Shown here piece after piece: positions 22,091-34,589 of a stretch of 64,000 nt of DNA. The stretch is taken from assembly GCA_035772735.1 (NCBI GenBank), contig JASDFA010000008.1, forward strand, positions 1,656,501 through 1,720,500, read 5' to 3'. This DNA comes from Datura wrightii. Its lineage: Eukaryota; Streptophyta; Magnoliopsida; Solanales; Solanaceae. The number at the start of each line of letters is the position of its first letter. Position 1 is the stretch's first letter. A program made the position numbers and the translations under genes. The notes under the pieces are model-generated. The model did no database searches and was not told the DNA's origin. It saw only the letters and a list, made by a program, of their open reading frames with translations.

Positions 22091-23690
22091 ATGCCAAGTA
22101 CTCTTCGGAGTGAAAACCCCTTGATTCCATTGGATCTCAAACTTGAAAGAACACTGCAAAGGATGGAGAACCAAGAGCAGAGAGATGCCTATATTGTTGA
22201 AGAAGTTAGGCAAGCCGAGCTAGCTCGGCAAGATGCACTTCAGGATGCGGAGGATGCTCGAGATGAGGTGTCACCACTGGTCATCATGGAAGGGGAAACA
22301 GAGGCCAAATATATGCCCCTCAATTCTTTGATGAGGATGACCCAGACATTGATGAAGTCGGGTCAACTGGGGCTATCATACCACCACCATTTACTGCTAG
22401 GGTAAAATTTGACATCACTAGCACCATGATCCAATTATTTAACATGAAGGGAGTGTTTAGTGGTCACACAGCTAATGATGTCAACCTACACCAGATGAAC
22501 TTTGTGGGAATATGCAAGGTGTACAGGTTGCCCGGAGTCAGCCAGGACGCTATAAGGCTAAGACTCTTCCCCTTTTATTGGTCTGGGGAGGCCACTTTAT
22601 GGTTATCGGAGTTGCTTAACGACTCCATTATCAACTGGAGGGAGCTCAAACAGGCTTTTCTAAGGAGATTCTTTCCACCCTCCAGGATGCTGCAACTTAA
22701 GGATGAAATTGATAATTTCTGACAACGGAAGACTGAGGCACTTCATGAAATCTGGTTGAGGTTCATGAAGAAGTTAACCAAGTGTCCGTATCACAAAATT
22801 CCTGATGATAGCTTGTTGGAAATTTTTTACAGATCATTGAACAATAGTACTAAATTGTAGCAGACACAGTGGCGGGAGGAGCAGTGATGAGCCGCACTGG
22901 AAGCAAGCTTCCACTATTCTAGATAGAGTGACCAAAACAAATGGCACACCCGGGAAGCGGAAACGACAACTAGTACATATGCTATTGGTTTGACTGCAGA
23001 CCAATGAAGGAAGGAGGAAGAATGTGACCAGGAATTAGCTCATATGCTCACATTATTAGACCTGCTCACAAAGCATATCATGGGCGCTGGAGCCAGAAAA
23101 GTTAATGCATTGGGAACACAGGGATAGGAGCCAAGGCCTGAGCACTCAGATTCCGAAGAGGAGGCAAACTTATTGGACAACCAGGTGGCGGAGTTTTAAG
23201 CCAACGCCCAAGGGTCAGGATAAGACACTTGGCGCTATGGTTTGAGAAACCAAGGTCAAAACCAATATAGAGACAATTAAAATTGGAATGGGTACAGAGA
23301 CAAGCCAAGGTCATGAGCATGAAGGAGAATGGACAAGGAATGACGGTTATTGCAACAACCCAGTAGGATTGTACGTGCCTCCGAATGTGCGTGAGGGGGA
23401 GGCTGGACAGTCAAAGTTGGAAAGCATGATGGCTGAGGTGCTCAAGAAGGTTAGATCCACAGATGATCAACTGAAGGACATTCGTAGTGATCTATCAAGC
23501 ATGGGTAAGAGAGTTGAGTCACATGCTATGGCTATCAAGAAGATTGAACAACGGCTATCAAGCAGATTGAACAACAGCTAGGGTAATTGTCAACATCCAT
23601 GAACCCTAGGAAAAAGGGTACACTACCTAGAAACACAGTTCAGAATTCAAAGAATGATGCTCATTGTATGTCTATGATGACTAGGAGTGG
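22091..23690 (+). pseudogene. Element A gag remnant (Athila/Tat-type)
   Basis: The ORF starts at an ATG (22091) with NPLIPLDLKLE. A frameshift near 22390 precedes the capsid-like domain: IQLFNMKGVFSGHTANDVN, GVSQDAIRLRLFPFYW, EATLWLSELLNDSI and FLRRFFPPSRMLQLKDEI. A stop follows at 22720 (TGA where CGA is expected). More gag sequence continues to a coiled-coil-like part near 23410-23580 (VLKKVRSTDDQLKDIRSDLS, then AIKKIEQRLS). No zinc knuckle is evident. It forms the particle shell in intact relatives; this copy is dead. Confidence 0.8.
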
Positions 23691-23695
23691 AAAGC

Positions 23696-25774
23696 TGTTA
23701 TACCCCGGGAACCCAAGGATTATACCTGGGAGTCAAACGTGAAAAATCTGAAAAATGTTGCAGCAGTGCAGGACGAGTCGTTGGACGACTCGTGAGGAGA
23801 ACCCATGAGTCATTAGGTGGCTCATGGGAAGGCTGGACTAGGCTGAGGAGTTGAGGTCCCCACGGACGTGGCAACGACTCGTGGTCAGTTACCACGAGTC
23901 GCCAGGTCAACCGTGGGATGAAGTTGGGGATTAAATAGGAGGTCTGACTAATGTACTTAATGGATGGGACCCTACAAGTCGTGGTCAGTCCCAACGACTC
24001 ATGAGGTGGGTCTTGAGCAAGCCTATGGAATTTTAATTGAGGCTGAGGTAGTGTACTTGACGGGCGACACGACGAATCGTCAGGTTACCCATTAGGGTCA
24101 CTGGCAGTTATTTTCTGTGAATTAGTAAGGGCCTTCTTGTAATTTTCTAAACTCCTAAGGCCTAAACTATGTCCTTTTAAGGTTGGAATAGGGTCTTTTA
24201 AGGGAGGTTAGTCCATGTTAAGCCTCATTTGTGCATGCAAGAGTTAGAGAGGGGAGTAGAAGGTGATTCAAGTGTTCTTCCTCAAAATTCTCCAAATTCA
24301 ATCCTGGGCTTTCAAGGGAAAATTAAAAATCAAGTGTTCCCAGGTATGTAGGGTTTAGAATGGGTGAATCCTTTCACACCCATGCCCAAACTTTGTTTTA
24401 AATGTGATTTCTCTTTATGGGTATGATTTAATTGAGTTTTAATATGGAATTATGAATGATGGGCAGGTATTATACTGTTTTCTTTAAAATCATGTTTCAA
24501 GCTATTTAAATCTAAAATGTCCATTGATGAAAGTTCATGAAAGTTATGATTTATGATGAGTATTCAATATTTTGAGTTTATTGATGATGGAAAAGAATGA
24601 TTTCAAGTTCCCATGTTTATGAGCATATTTTTGAAAAGAATTGAGTATGTTAAAGTATTGGGAAATTCCCACATGTTGAAGAATGATTTACGATTTATGA
24701 AACAAATTACATGATTTATCGATCTATGATGTCGGCCGATGAAAAGGGCCTCTGATTCTTTGCTAAGCATGTTTTAAAGTGGATCAATGATGATAAATGT
24801 TATATTTTATCCAATGAATTTTAATTCATGACATTTTTGATTTATGTATGAGCCTATATGCATATTTTTGAGAGCCGTGTCTAGCTCCGAGCAACCCGGC
24901 GTTCAAAGGACTACGCCGGTATCTCATAACCACGTGCCACCGTGGGTTCTAATGTTATATGTTGTATTGATACCGATCCCCTCAAATGTGATATCATGCC
25001 TAATGCACGACCCTCGCCTGGCAAGCCAGGGTCGGCTCTGCCCATTTGAGTGAGATAGTTGGGGTATCATGAAAGGCTTTACCATGATGGTGTCAGTTAA
25101 GATGAGTCCTCCCATTGTTCCACATGTTTTATGCATTGTTATATTTATTTTATTGGCTCAAGTTATGTTTTGATAAAGTTTACATACGATTATGATAATG
25201 AATGCTTTATGAATGATTTGAAAGTCTTGAGCCTTATGTTTACTTATGAAGTTTATGATACAAGCATGATATTCTTCTTCAATGTTTATGAGTTTATTTT
25301 ACTTTTAAGTGTCCCATTTTACTTACCTTTCATACTCAGTACATTCCACATACTGACCACATACTTTCTATGCCATATCATTTCATGATACAGGGTCCGG
25401 ATCTCAGGCTCATCCTCATCCTTAGTTCACCTCAGTTCTTGCTCTCAGCTATTGGTGAGTCCTCATGTTCTGAGGGCTGTTTGATAGACTTTCATGTTAT
25501 TTATGTTTCAGTATTGGTCGGGTTAGTTGGGGATGTTGTCCCATCAACCCATCTTATGTAGTAGAGGCTTTTAGACTGGATGTCGAACTCAATTTATGTA
25601 AATGCCCAGTACTTCCAGTTGTTACACTATGCTTACATTTCTGTTATGTTTTATGCTAAGTACTCCACTTTATTAAATGAGATTAGATGTATGCATGTGT
25701 CATGGGTCGACTTGGGGTCTCTCGGGGTCCCTTGTCTCGTGTCTACGATCCGGGTGTACGTTCGGATTGTGACA
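23696..25774 (+). repeat. Element D 5' LTR
   Basis: Starts TGTTATACCCCGGGAACCC and ends TTCGGATTGTGACA. The first 400 bp hold an array of ACGAGTCGT/ACGACTCGT words, including perfect hairpins at 23773-23793 (9-bp stem, 3-base loop) and 23875-23901 (11-bp stem, loop CAGTT). Compared with the 3' LTR it lacks about 62 bp (present at 40072-40135) and one ACGAGTC unit (39720-39760). Confidence 0.88.
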
Positions 25775-25778
25775 AACT

Positions 25779-25791
25779 TGGTATCAGAGCC
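25779..25791 (+). other. Element D primer-binding site (Met-tRNA type)
   Basis: TGGTATCAGAGCC, four bases after the LTR end TGACA. Standard initiator Met-tRNA primer site. Confidence 0.9.
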
Positions 25792-25857
25792 ATAGGTTTG
25801 GAGTGTCCTAGGGTGTCTAAAAGCCACATTAAATAGAGTCTTTTTCATGGGCATGAA

Positions 25858-26781
25858 ATGCACCACACCTATGACGAAGAGGCTACGAGATGTTTAGGAA
25901 ATGTTCCCTTCCTTCATGATTCTAGCTCGTGCCATGACTTTAACTCTCTCCCTTCCTCTAACTCGTGCGATATGCGTGTGCAGAAACATGTCTTCTTAGA
26001 ACAACGATGGAAGTCAGCCAGCACCACCAACTCCAATGGATTCCATGCAACTTACTGATGCGGAGCTCGGAGCGGCTCTTAGAGTGATGCGAGCTATGAT
26101 CACCCAGCTTGTCCAGCGGGCTATCGTACCGGTGAACCCTATCGGGGAAGCAGTAGTTGTTGGGACTCAAGGACTCATGAAGGAGAGCCCACCGGAGGTT
26201 GGTAACTCGAGTGTGGCTGGGAAGTATAGAGGGGGTAGGAGGGAGAACAAGAGGCCTAGGGCCGATGACCTTGAGGGGTCCCAACAAGGGTCGAGTAGGG
26301 GGAGTCACTCTCAAATCCGTCAGAAGTCTCAAGCCCAAGATCGGGGATACAAGCCCCGGGTGAGGGAGATTACTTACCCAACTTGCGAGCGTTGCAGGAA
26401 GAACCACCGAGGAGAATGGTTGGCAGGTTAAGATATTTGCTTTTATTGTGGCCAACTCAGTCATAAACACAAGGATTACGCTGCAGCCAAGCGAGATGGT
26501 CGGAAAGGCTGTGCTCTGAATCCCTCTCCATCAGTTCCAGCAAGTCTCCCACCTCCACAAAACAAGGTGTTAAGAGCGAGTGGTGGTCGACCTCAGATGT
26601 ACGTCTCAGGTATGTTATAAGCTTTTCCATCAAACCTACCCTGATTTATAGTTCCGAGAGCCTACTGTACAAGGTATGGGATTCCTGTATGCACCTTAGT
26701 ATGAGATCTATTTTGTGGGAGGTAGGCAAAGGCAAGAGTATGAAGTATTCAGTGATAACTTTGGAGGTGAATGGGCAGTCT
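25858..26781 (+). pseudogene. Element D gag remnant with broken zinc knuckle
   Basis: The frame 26036-26431 holds DSMQLTDAELGAALRVMRAM and then jumps to a charged linker and YPTCERCRKNHRGEW, so most of the capsid domain is deleted. After a stop (26429-26431) the knuckle reads CFYCGQLSHKHKDY, with the last cysteine replaced by tyrosine. A few later fragments (VPRAYCTRYGIPV) precede the insertion point of C at 26781. Confidence 0.7.
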
Positions 26782-29345
26782 TGTCACAGCCCGCTTTGGG
26801 GGGTATGACTGGCACCTGGTGCCCTACTAGGACCTGACCTGCTGTACTGTTATGCCTGGGCGCATCTGGCGCCTGGATGGCTCTAACTCACATTTCTAGA
26901 AACAAAGGGCTATATAACGGCTGTAAATACAGCCCCCGGCCCATTGGCCTATAGCCTTCTGTACCTGTACTAACAGCTGACCAGAAACGTCTCAATTTAG
27001 GGAAACCTATGCGGGCCGACAAGGCCACCATGTTGTCTAGTTATCTATAACTCAAACATAACATACGGAAAAGCTACGTGACCGGCAAGGTCACCACTAC
27101 TGATAAACTATGGCCCCACACGACCAACGTAAAAGAAAGCAAGAATACTGACAACTAAACAACTGCACGGCCTCACACGACCGGCTCAACTGACCACAGG
27201 GAATATTTACAGACTGCAAGCCTCTAGGAATAGCAATAGAATTGATCGGGACAGGGCCCCGACCTACCTATAATATACAACAAAAGGAGCTGAACTACAC
27301 CTCTGAAATTCAGCCTTCGGATGACTGGAGCTGAATACTCGACCGCTGACAGGGAGTCACGTAGAATCGCCTGCTCGTCTATGAGTACCTACAGGCAAGT
27401 AATGCAGCGCCCCACCGGGCGTCAGTACCGTTGGTACTGAGTATGTAAAGCAATGACTGAAAAAGATATCTGAAATCAATAACATAACTGACGAAACTGA
27501 AATAGGAAGAACTAGATTATCTGCCTGAAGGTGTAAGTCGTACCTGTTCTCAATCATACTGGGAGGAGTAGGTGTCGTATCTGGAGATGTATCATTCTAC
27601 TACTAATCTACTCATGTCTAATGTAACATAGCATAACATACATAACATAACATGGCACATACAAACCTTACCCGGCCCCCATAAGCCGGGAGGTACAATC
27701 AACACAGAATCTATGCCCCTACCCCGGTCATCCCATCTCCTATAGTTGCTGTAAGCATCCTGCCAGTCCCTGGGTATGCACTTGGGCTCGCTGAGCCCCT
27801 GACTATAACTGTACCTGAGTCCGAAGGACTCCAAAATCAACACCCCGGGCGTACCCGCTCGACGGGGGTGTATAAGGCCGACCAAGGCACAATATGGGGA
27901 AACTGGCATCCCATCTTCGTCCCCTTGCGAGACGGTATGCCACTCCGTAGAGCGACGTATCCTCTTCCTCTGGCGGATGAGTCGATACAGCTATTAACCC
28001 TTGGCGGTCAGGGATGCTAGGTAATCCAACCCCAATCAATACAACGGTCTCAACTAGTCATGCTGTCTGTGTATCTCATAAGCTAAGGCTAACAGGGGTA
28101 AGGTATCATATAAATCACATGTTGAGCTAATAATAGTAATCTGTAAGTGTCTGATACATGCTGAGACAGGTAAGTATAAATATGAATATAGTCTCCTGTC
28201 AAACTGTACTGGAGCAAAGGCTATACAAGAGGGTGTTTCTGCTGAAAGCTATTCTGTTCACTGAGTTTCTGTATTAACATGATTTCCTATTTCTAACATC
28301 CTTTCTAAACTTTATTTAGTTACTATTCTATGTCTGGAATGCTTTGCGGATACTGTACTACTTTGCGAGGCTTCAGCTAAACACAACAATATCTTAACAT
28401 GGCATATTACATCACATACTGAATATACTGGGCCATCTTAATCACTTACGTCCGAATCTATATCATACTGATAAGTCTCGTACACGTTACAACCCAAGGC
28501 TTCTTACATTGCACCAATATTCATAATAACACAATACTCGACTTCTGAACATTCTACTGGTCTGTAAATTACCATACTGTCTCAATATTACTTAACTTGC
28601 CAAGGAAACTAACTTTACATACCTTATCTTCGACTATTCGTCCGTCGGACGAGGCTCGGCCGGTACTTCAACTATTTTCTCCCAACTGCATTCATAAATA
28701 TGTCAATCAATACTAAATACAACTTTATTGTAAAGAGCAACGTCACTTTCGATATATTTTATATCCTAAACTTAGGCTTATTGAAAGACGATCGAAAACT
28801 CGCTATTTTTCAGCGGCCCAGAAGGGAGAAGTATTCACTTCTCAGCTAGGAACACATAGACATTAATTTAGAGCAATTCTACTTACCTTAGTTTGGTGGC
28901 TCGCCGATTTTTCGGCCGTATTTCACAAAAATAAATCCGTAGAAATGCTCTCTGCTGCTAAATACTTTGGTATCTGGGATTAATTTGAGTTTGGGCAGCG
29001 TTTGGCAGCGTAATCGGACAAAAATATATAATTTTCCTTCGTTTTCCTCTGTTTACTGCGTATTCTGGAAATTTTTCAAGTGGTAAATGATTTTAAACCG
29101 AAGTGGGGGCTTTATATACTTGGGCCTGAACTTGGGCAACGTGTCACGGAGCCATCGCGGAGGCCTCACCTCTGTGACACGCTGCCATCGCGGAGGGGCT
29201 CTGCCTCGGCTCCTCCCGCGATGGTTCGACGGGTTTCTCGTCCAATCTTTTTCCCGGCCTTTCTCTAGCACGTATGGCCTTCTGACATGCCTAACCGACG
29301 TGCGAATAGGTCGTCTAGATGCCGGGAATTCTACGGGGTATAACA
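26782..29345 (-). repeat. Element C 3' LTR (left copy)
   Basis: On the + strand starts TGTCACAGCCCGC and ends GGGGTATAACA. It is followed by a C-rich run (TTCTCCCCCCCTTAAG, 29346-29361), which on the minus strand is the polypurine tract. It carries a TATA box and GC-rich hairpins described separately. Confidence 0.9.
29111..29118 (-). promoter_or_regulatory. Element C LTR TATA box (left LTR)
   Basis: The complement reads TATATAAA, followed by GCCCCC. It is in element sense, about 23 bp downstream of two adjacent GC-rich hairpins (29141-29180 and 29185-29224), fitting a U3 core promoter. The same arrangement is in the right LTR at 36908-36915. Position and sense support the call; no transcription data. 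Confidence 0.55.
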
Positions 29346-29361
29346 TTCTCCCCCCCTTAAG
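29346..29361 (-). other. Element C polypurine tract
   Basis: The complement reads CTTAAGGGGGGGAGAA, directly abutting the 3' LTR. It primes plus-strand DNA synthesis in intact elements. Confidence 0.8.
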
Positions 29362-29612
29362 AACATTCATCCTCGAATGTACACTGTTATCTAGAGGACT
29401 GCTTACTTTGCTTTCTGGAAAAATTTTGGCAGAGTTTCCCCTGTAATATGGACTATCGCAAAAACCTGAAATGCAGAAAAGTCCAACACAGGCACTGCAC
29501 ACAATATTCTAAGATTCACTGGATAACTAAATATCACTTCTTCTTTATCATTTACAAACATACAATCATAAAGTACTGTATAAGTAATGATACGGACATA
29601 CCTGTCGTCTGA

Positions 29613-30236
29613 CTAGGCCTGAAATAGGTGAGGGTATCTGGTTTTCATATCTTCTTCAGCCTCCCACGTCATTTCCTCCCGATTTCTGTTACGCCACAAT
29701 ACTTTGACAGATGCAACATCTTTAGTCCTCAGCCTGCGAATCTGTCTGTCTAAGATAGCTACGGGAACCTCTTCATAGGCTAACTCCTCTGTGACCTGAA
29801 CATCCTGAACTGGAACTACTGTAGAAGGGTCCCCTACGAACTTTCTTAACATAGAAACATGGAATACTGGGTGAACAGATGCTAATTCTGGAGGCAAGTT
29901 CAACTTGTATGCAACTCGGCCTATTCTTCGCCGAATCTGGTATGGCCCAATGAATCTTGGGCTAAGCTTGCCTTTCTTGCCAAACCTCATTACCCCTTTC
30001 ATCGGGGACACTTTCAGATATACCCAGTCGTTTACCGAAAATTCTAGATTTCTGCGCCGCCTATTTGCGTAAGACTTTTGGCGGCTCTGAGCGGTCAGTA
30101 AATGTTCTCGGATAAGCTTTATCTTTTCCTCGGACTGCCGAATAATGTCTGGGCCAACTAATGCTGATTCTCCTATTTCAAACCAGCCCACCGATGATCT
30201 ACATTTTTGCCCGTACAATGCCTCGAAAGGCGCCAT
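29613..30236 (-). pseudogene. Element C integrase C-terminus and chromodomain
   Basis: A 207-codon open frame. It begins MAPFEALYGQKCRSSVGWFE, the hallmark after the integrase core, then a GPY/F-like stretch (KLSPRFIGPYQIRRRIGRVA and YKLNLPPELASVHPVFHVSM). It ends in a chromodomain-like module (EEVPVAILDRQIRRLR, then VKVLWRNRNREEMTWEAEED). Chromodomains of this group direct integration to heterochromatin. It is separated from the integrase core only by a TAG (30237-30239) at a position where relatives have glutamine. Confidence 0.88.
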
Positions 30237-31141
30237 CTAAATAGCTGAATGGTAGCTGTTATTATAAGCAAATTCGATTAACGAGAGATGTTCATCCCAG
30301 CTACCCCCAAAATCTAACACACACGCTCGTAGCATATCTTCGAGCGTCTGAATCGTGCGTTCAGCCTGCTCGTCTGTTTGAGGATGGAATGCTGTGCTCA
30401 AGTTAATCTGCGTCCCCAAACCTTTCTGAAACGACTGCCAGAATCTAGCTGTAAACTGTGCTCCCCTATCTGAAATAATAGATACCGGCACTCCATGCAA
30501 TCTAACTACTTCTCTGATATATAATTCGGCATAATCCTCAGCTGAGAAGGTAGCCATACCGGCAGGAAATGAGCTGATTTTGTCAGCCTGTCAACTATTA
30601 CCCAAATGGAATCATTTCTGCGTCTAGTACGGGGTAACCCTGTTACAAAATCCATGTTTATTACTTCCCATTTCCACATAGGTATCATTATCTCTTGAGT
30701 CAAACCACCCGGTTTCTGGTGCTCTGCTTTCACCTGCTGACAATTAGAACATCTAGATACAAATTCAGCTATCTCAGCTTTCATACCTGGCCACCAGTAG
30801 ATGTCTCAGATATCGTGGTACATTTTCGTCGCCCTTGGATGAAAGGAATAGCGAGCATAATGTACCTCATGCATGATTCGTCCGCGAAGCCCTAAAACAT
30901 TTGGGACACAGAGGCGGCCCTTACAACGTAGCACATCATCCTCGGTTATCTGAAAATCTGGCTCCTTACCCTTCTGAACTCTATCTCTGAACTGGACTAA
31001 ATCGGGATCCTCATACTGTCGTTCTTTTACCTCTGTAACTAACGATGACACCGCAGAATTCTGAATTACTGCTCCATTATTTTTTGTTTCCATTATTCGA
31101 ACGGCTAGATCAGCTAACTGATGAATTTCTTTAGCTAATTT
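30237..31141 (-). pseudogene. Element C integrase (zinc-binding and catalytic core)
   Basis: The His-His-Cys-Cys zinc domain is visible: HYARYSFHPRATKMYHD, then SRCSNCQQVKAEH. Core acidic residues appear in NMDFVTGLPRT, SIISDRGAQFT and TDEQAERTIQTL. Breaks: TGA at 30806-30808 for an expected arginine codon CGA, a one-base loss near 30550 that shifts frame (after KSAHFLPV), and TAG at 30237. Confidence 0.85.
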
Positions 31142-31618
31142 CTATTTCTCAGGTCGCAAATACGCCAAACTCCCCATTGACTTATGGCTCAGGGCGTCTG
31201 CCACGACATTGGCTTTTCCCGGATGGTACAGGATGTTCACATCATAATCCTTCAACAATTCTAACCAGTGACGTTGCCGCAGATTCAACTCCCTCTGAGT
31301 AAAAATGTACTGTAAGCTCTTATGATCTGTATAAATATCAACATGGACGCCGTACAGATAATGCCTCCACATCTTCAAGGCATGAATTACTACGGCCAAT
31401 TCTAGATCATGGGTGGGGTAATTCTTTTCGTGCTTCTTCAGCCGTCTGGAAGCATATGCAATTACTCTACCATGCTGCATCAACACACAACCCAACCCGA
31501 TACCTGACGCGTCACAATAAGCTGAATACCCTTCTGTGCCTTCCGGCAGTGCTAGTACTGGGGCGGAGGTTAATTTGTCTTTCAGTTCCTAGAAACTCTG
31601 CTCGCATGCCTCCGTCCA
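31142..31618 (-). pseudogene. Element C RNase H
   Basis: YCDASGIGLGCVLMQHGRVI carries the first catalytic Asp, then ELAVVIHALKMWRHYLYG with the Glu, and YTDHKSLQYIFTQRELNLRQ with a further Asp. A TAG lies at 31589-31591 just before the domain and another at 31142-31144 after it; both are at glutamine-like positions. Confidence 0.88.
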
Positions 31619-32158
31619 CTAAAACTTTGCTACTTTCTGTGTCAATTTAGTTAAAGGTTCTGCAATGGTTGAGAATCCCTCAACGAACCTCCGATAATAT
31701 CCTGCCAAACCCAGAAAGCTACGAACTTCAGTCGGGGTGGTAGGCCTAGGCCATGACTTAACTGCTTCTATCTTCTGCTTGTCTACCTGTATACCAGCGT
31801 CTGAGACAATATGCCCTAAAAAGGCCACTGAGTTAAGCCAGAATTCACACTTCGAAAATTTAGCATACAACTGGCGGTCCCTGAGAATCTGGAGCACTGC
31901 CCGCAAATGAGTCCGGTGATCTGCTTCAGAGCAAGAATACACCAGGATATCATCAATAAATACTATCATGAACAAGTCCAGGAAAGGTCTGAAAATACTG
32001 TTCATCAGGTCCATAAAGACTGCTGGGGCATTCGTCAGTCCGAAGGACATAACCAGAAATTCAAAATGCCCATATCGGGTCCTGAATGTTGTCTTAGGAA
32101 TATCCCTCTCACGTACTCGGACCTGGTGATATCCGGACCGCAAGTCAATCTTAGAAAA
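31619..32158 (-). pseudogene. Element C reverse transcriptase, catalytic half
   Basis: RSGYHQVRVRERDIPKTTFR, then FLVMSFGLTNAPAVFMDLMN and IVFIDDILVYS with the two catalytic Asp residues, then FLGLAGYYRRFVEGFS. All RT core motifs after motif A are intact in sequence. It is cut from the preceding frame by a TAG at 32159-32161. Confidence 0.9.
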
Positions 32159-33613
32159 CTATCTGGCTCCCTGTAGCTGATCAAATAAGTCATCAATTCT
32201 GGGAAGCGGATACTTGTTCTTTACTGTAACTTTGTTTAGCTGCCGATAATCTATGCACATTCGGAGCGAGCCATCTTTCTTTCTCACAAACAAGACTGGC
32301 GCACCCCACGGGGAAGTACTCGGCTTGATAAAACCTTTATCTAACAAGTCTTTCAACTGCTCCTTTAATTCTCTGAGTTCTGCAGGAGCCATACGATAAG
32401 GAGGTATTGATATTGGCTGAGTGCCTGGTAGCAAGTCAATAGCAAAGTCTATTTCCCTTTCTGGGGGAATACCAGGTAACTCATCAGGAAATACATCTGG
32501 GAATTCATTTACCACTGGGACAGACTGGAGTGTCGGAGATTCTGCTTGGACATCCTGAACTCTGACCAGATGATAAATACACCCCTTTGATATCAACTTT
32601 CTCGCCTGAAGGTAGGAAATAAACCTACCTTTTGGCGTCGCGGTGCTGCCCTTCCACTCCCGTACTGCCTCCCCCGGGAAGTGGAATCGGACCGTTTTGG
32701 TCCAACATTCAACATTAGCAAAACATGGTACTAACCAATCCATACCCATTATGGCATCGAAGTCTATCATTTCTAACTCGACCAGATCTACTGTGGTCTG
32801 ACGATCAGCAACCTCTACTGTACACCCGCGGTAAATTCGGCTAGCTGTGATAGAGTCACCGACGGGCGTAGATACTAGGAAGGGCTGCTGTAATGATTCT
32901 GGTACAATACTAAACTTCCGTGCCACAAATGGAGTAATATAGGACAAAGTAGACCCTGGATCAATTAGCACATAAGCAGGGTATGAGCAGATAGTTAGCA
33001 TACCTGTCACAACATCAGGCGATGCTTCCGAATCTTGCCTCCCTGGTAAGGCATAAGTGCGGCTTGGACCCGCACCTGTACTGGAGGCCCCTGATCTGCC
33101 TCGACCCTTGCCTGCTGAAACTGAGGGCCTGTGCCCAGTCGAGGATGCTGTAGCTCGTGATCCTGTTGATGCCCTATCCTGTCTGTCCCGGTCCTCTCGA
33201 CCTCTGGCTGGGCAATCTCTCATCAAATGGCCTTCTTGGCCACAAATATAGCATGCGGTGGAACCATACCTGCATGCTCCAGAATGGCGTCGACTGCATA
33301 TAGGGCAAAGTGGTAGGGTATACCTACTCTGCTCCGCCCTCCTCTGTAATGGTGAGTCTGCCATCTGCGAACCTCTACCAACCTCTGACTGCCCCCTGCG
33401 GCTGAATCTACCTCCCTGTGACTGTGGCGGAGGCGGGGGCTTGGGCGGCCTGTCTGACAATCGTGGCCTGGGTCCTCCCCGGGCCTCTCTCTGTAATTCA
33501 GCTGGCCTATCCCGGCGACACTGTTCCTGATTGACCCTTCTGATCTCCCGATGTCGCTGTCTGATGCCCTCAATATTCTGGGCAAATGCCTGGATTTGGG
33601 AAATATCCATGTC
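32159..33613 (-). pseudogene. Element C gag C-terminus, zinc knuckle, protease and RT N-terminus
   Basis: A 483-codon frame. It contains a Pro/Arg-rich linker, the knuckle CYICGQEGHLMRDC (intact CCHC), then an aspartic protease segment YVLIDPGSTLSYITPFVARK (active-site Asp present). The RT N-terminal part follows (EFPDVFPDELPGIPPEREID, SPWGAPVLFVRKKDG, MCIDYRQLNKVT). It is the longest open frame in the window. Confidence 0.9.
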
Positions 33614-34540
33614 CTATCGCAGTGTGGCCGTGATATAGGTCTCGACATATTCTGGGTTCAACCCCATAATAAAACGGTGCACTCTGGATGCCATGGTATC
33701 TACGAAGGCCGGTGCATATCGAGCTAAAGAGTCAAACCGCAAGGAATATTCCCGAACACTCATGGCCCCCTGCTCTAGATGTAGGAACTGATCTACCCGG
33801 GCCTGTCGGATCTCCCGTGGAAAATAGTGATCCAGAAAGGCTCTTGAAAAGCTAGACCAGGTGGGAGGGGAAACATCTCTCCCTCGGGACCTCTCCCAGC
33901 TTTCATACCATAACACCGCAATATCCCGTAATCGGAATGCTGCCAATTCAACTGATTCAGTAGGCGTAGCATGCATAACCCTGAATATTCTCTACATCTG
34001 ATCCAGAAAATCCTGGGGGTCCTCTGTTCGGTCCGTGCCTGTTAACTGTGGGGGATTCAAGGCTAAGAACTCTCAGACCCTCGAACTACCGGGCCCTCCT
34101 GACGATTTTGCAATTGTGGATGGCATTTGCTGACGCTGAGCAGCCATCATCTGTGCTAACATAACTACAACACTCCTAACCTCCTGGTCGGAAGGTGTCG
34201 GTATAGGGACTGCTGAAGGTACTGTCGCCCCAAATGGCTCCTGACGTGGTGGAGACTGCTGAGGAGGCTGGGATGAAGCCTCTGTAGGGCCCTCTGATCG
34301 GGCTGTCTCCAAATGAGGGGGAGGCATCCTGCTGGTGCCTTCCCCTGCTGCAATGTCTAAGCTCCGACCTGTGGTAGGATGTTGCTGGTCTGACATTATC
34401 TGTAACCAAAGAATATGGTAAGCTCTTAGGGACTCAACCCTATACTGTACCGCTCTATAGCACGACTGAATCAGAATAAAAGACAACCATCCTATCATGC
34501 CTTGCAACCTCCTACCCATAGTATGTGGTGCACAACACAT
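33614..34540 (-). pseudogene. Element C gag N-terminal and capsid region
   Basis: A Pro/Gln-rich N-terminus lies in 34073-34540. A Retrotrans_gag-like capsid lies in 33614-33976 (AAFRLRDIAVLWYESWE, then FSRAFLDHYFPREIRQARVD and EYSLRFDSLARYAP). Stops at 34073 (TGA for CGA), 33992 (TAG for CAG) and 33614 (TAG for CAG) split it. The likely start ATG is among several near 34395-34540; I cannot choose between them. Confidence 0.83.
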
Positions 34541-34589
34541 CCATGGACAGGACTCTACTTAGCACGGCTTGCAGACTCCCTGGGATACG

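Larger units (their letters stand above)
21854..23695 (+). mobile_element. Element A, left part (Athila-like, gag)
   Basis: The 5' portion of a + strand LTR retrotransposon split by element D. Only the last 116 bp of the 5' LTR remain (21854-21969), recognised by the tandem GACCCCAACCTCTTTGTTGG and by its match to the end of B's LTR. It is followed by the primer site and gag. The other part resumes at 41498. At the split the coding sequence on both sides matches the uninterrupted gag of element B (about 51545-51600), which proves the join. Confidence 0.82.
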
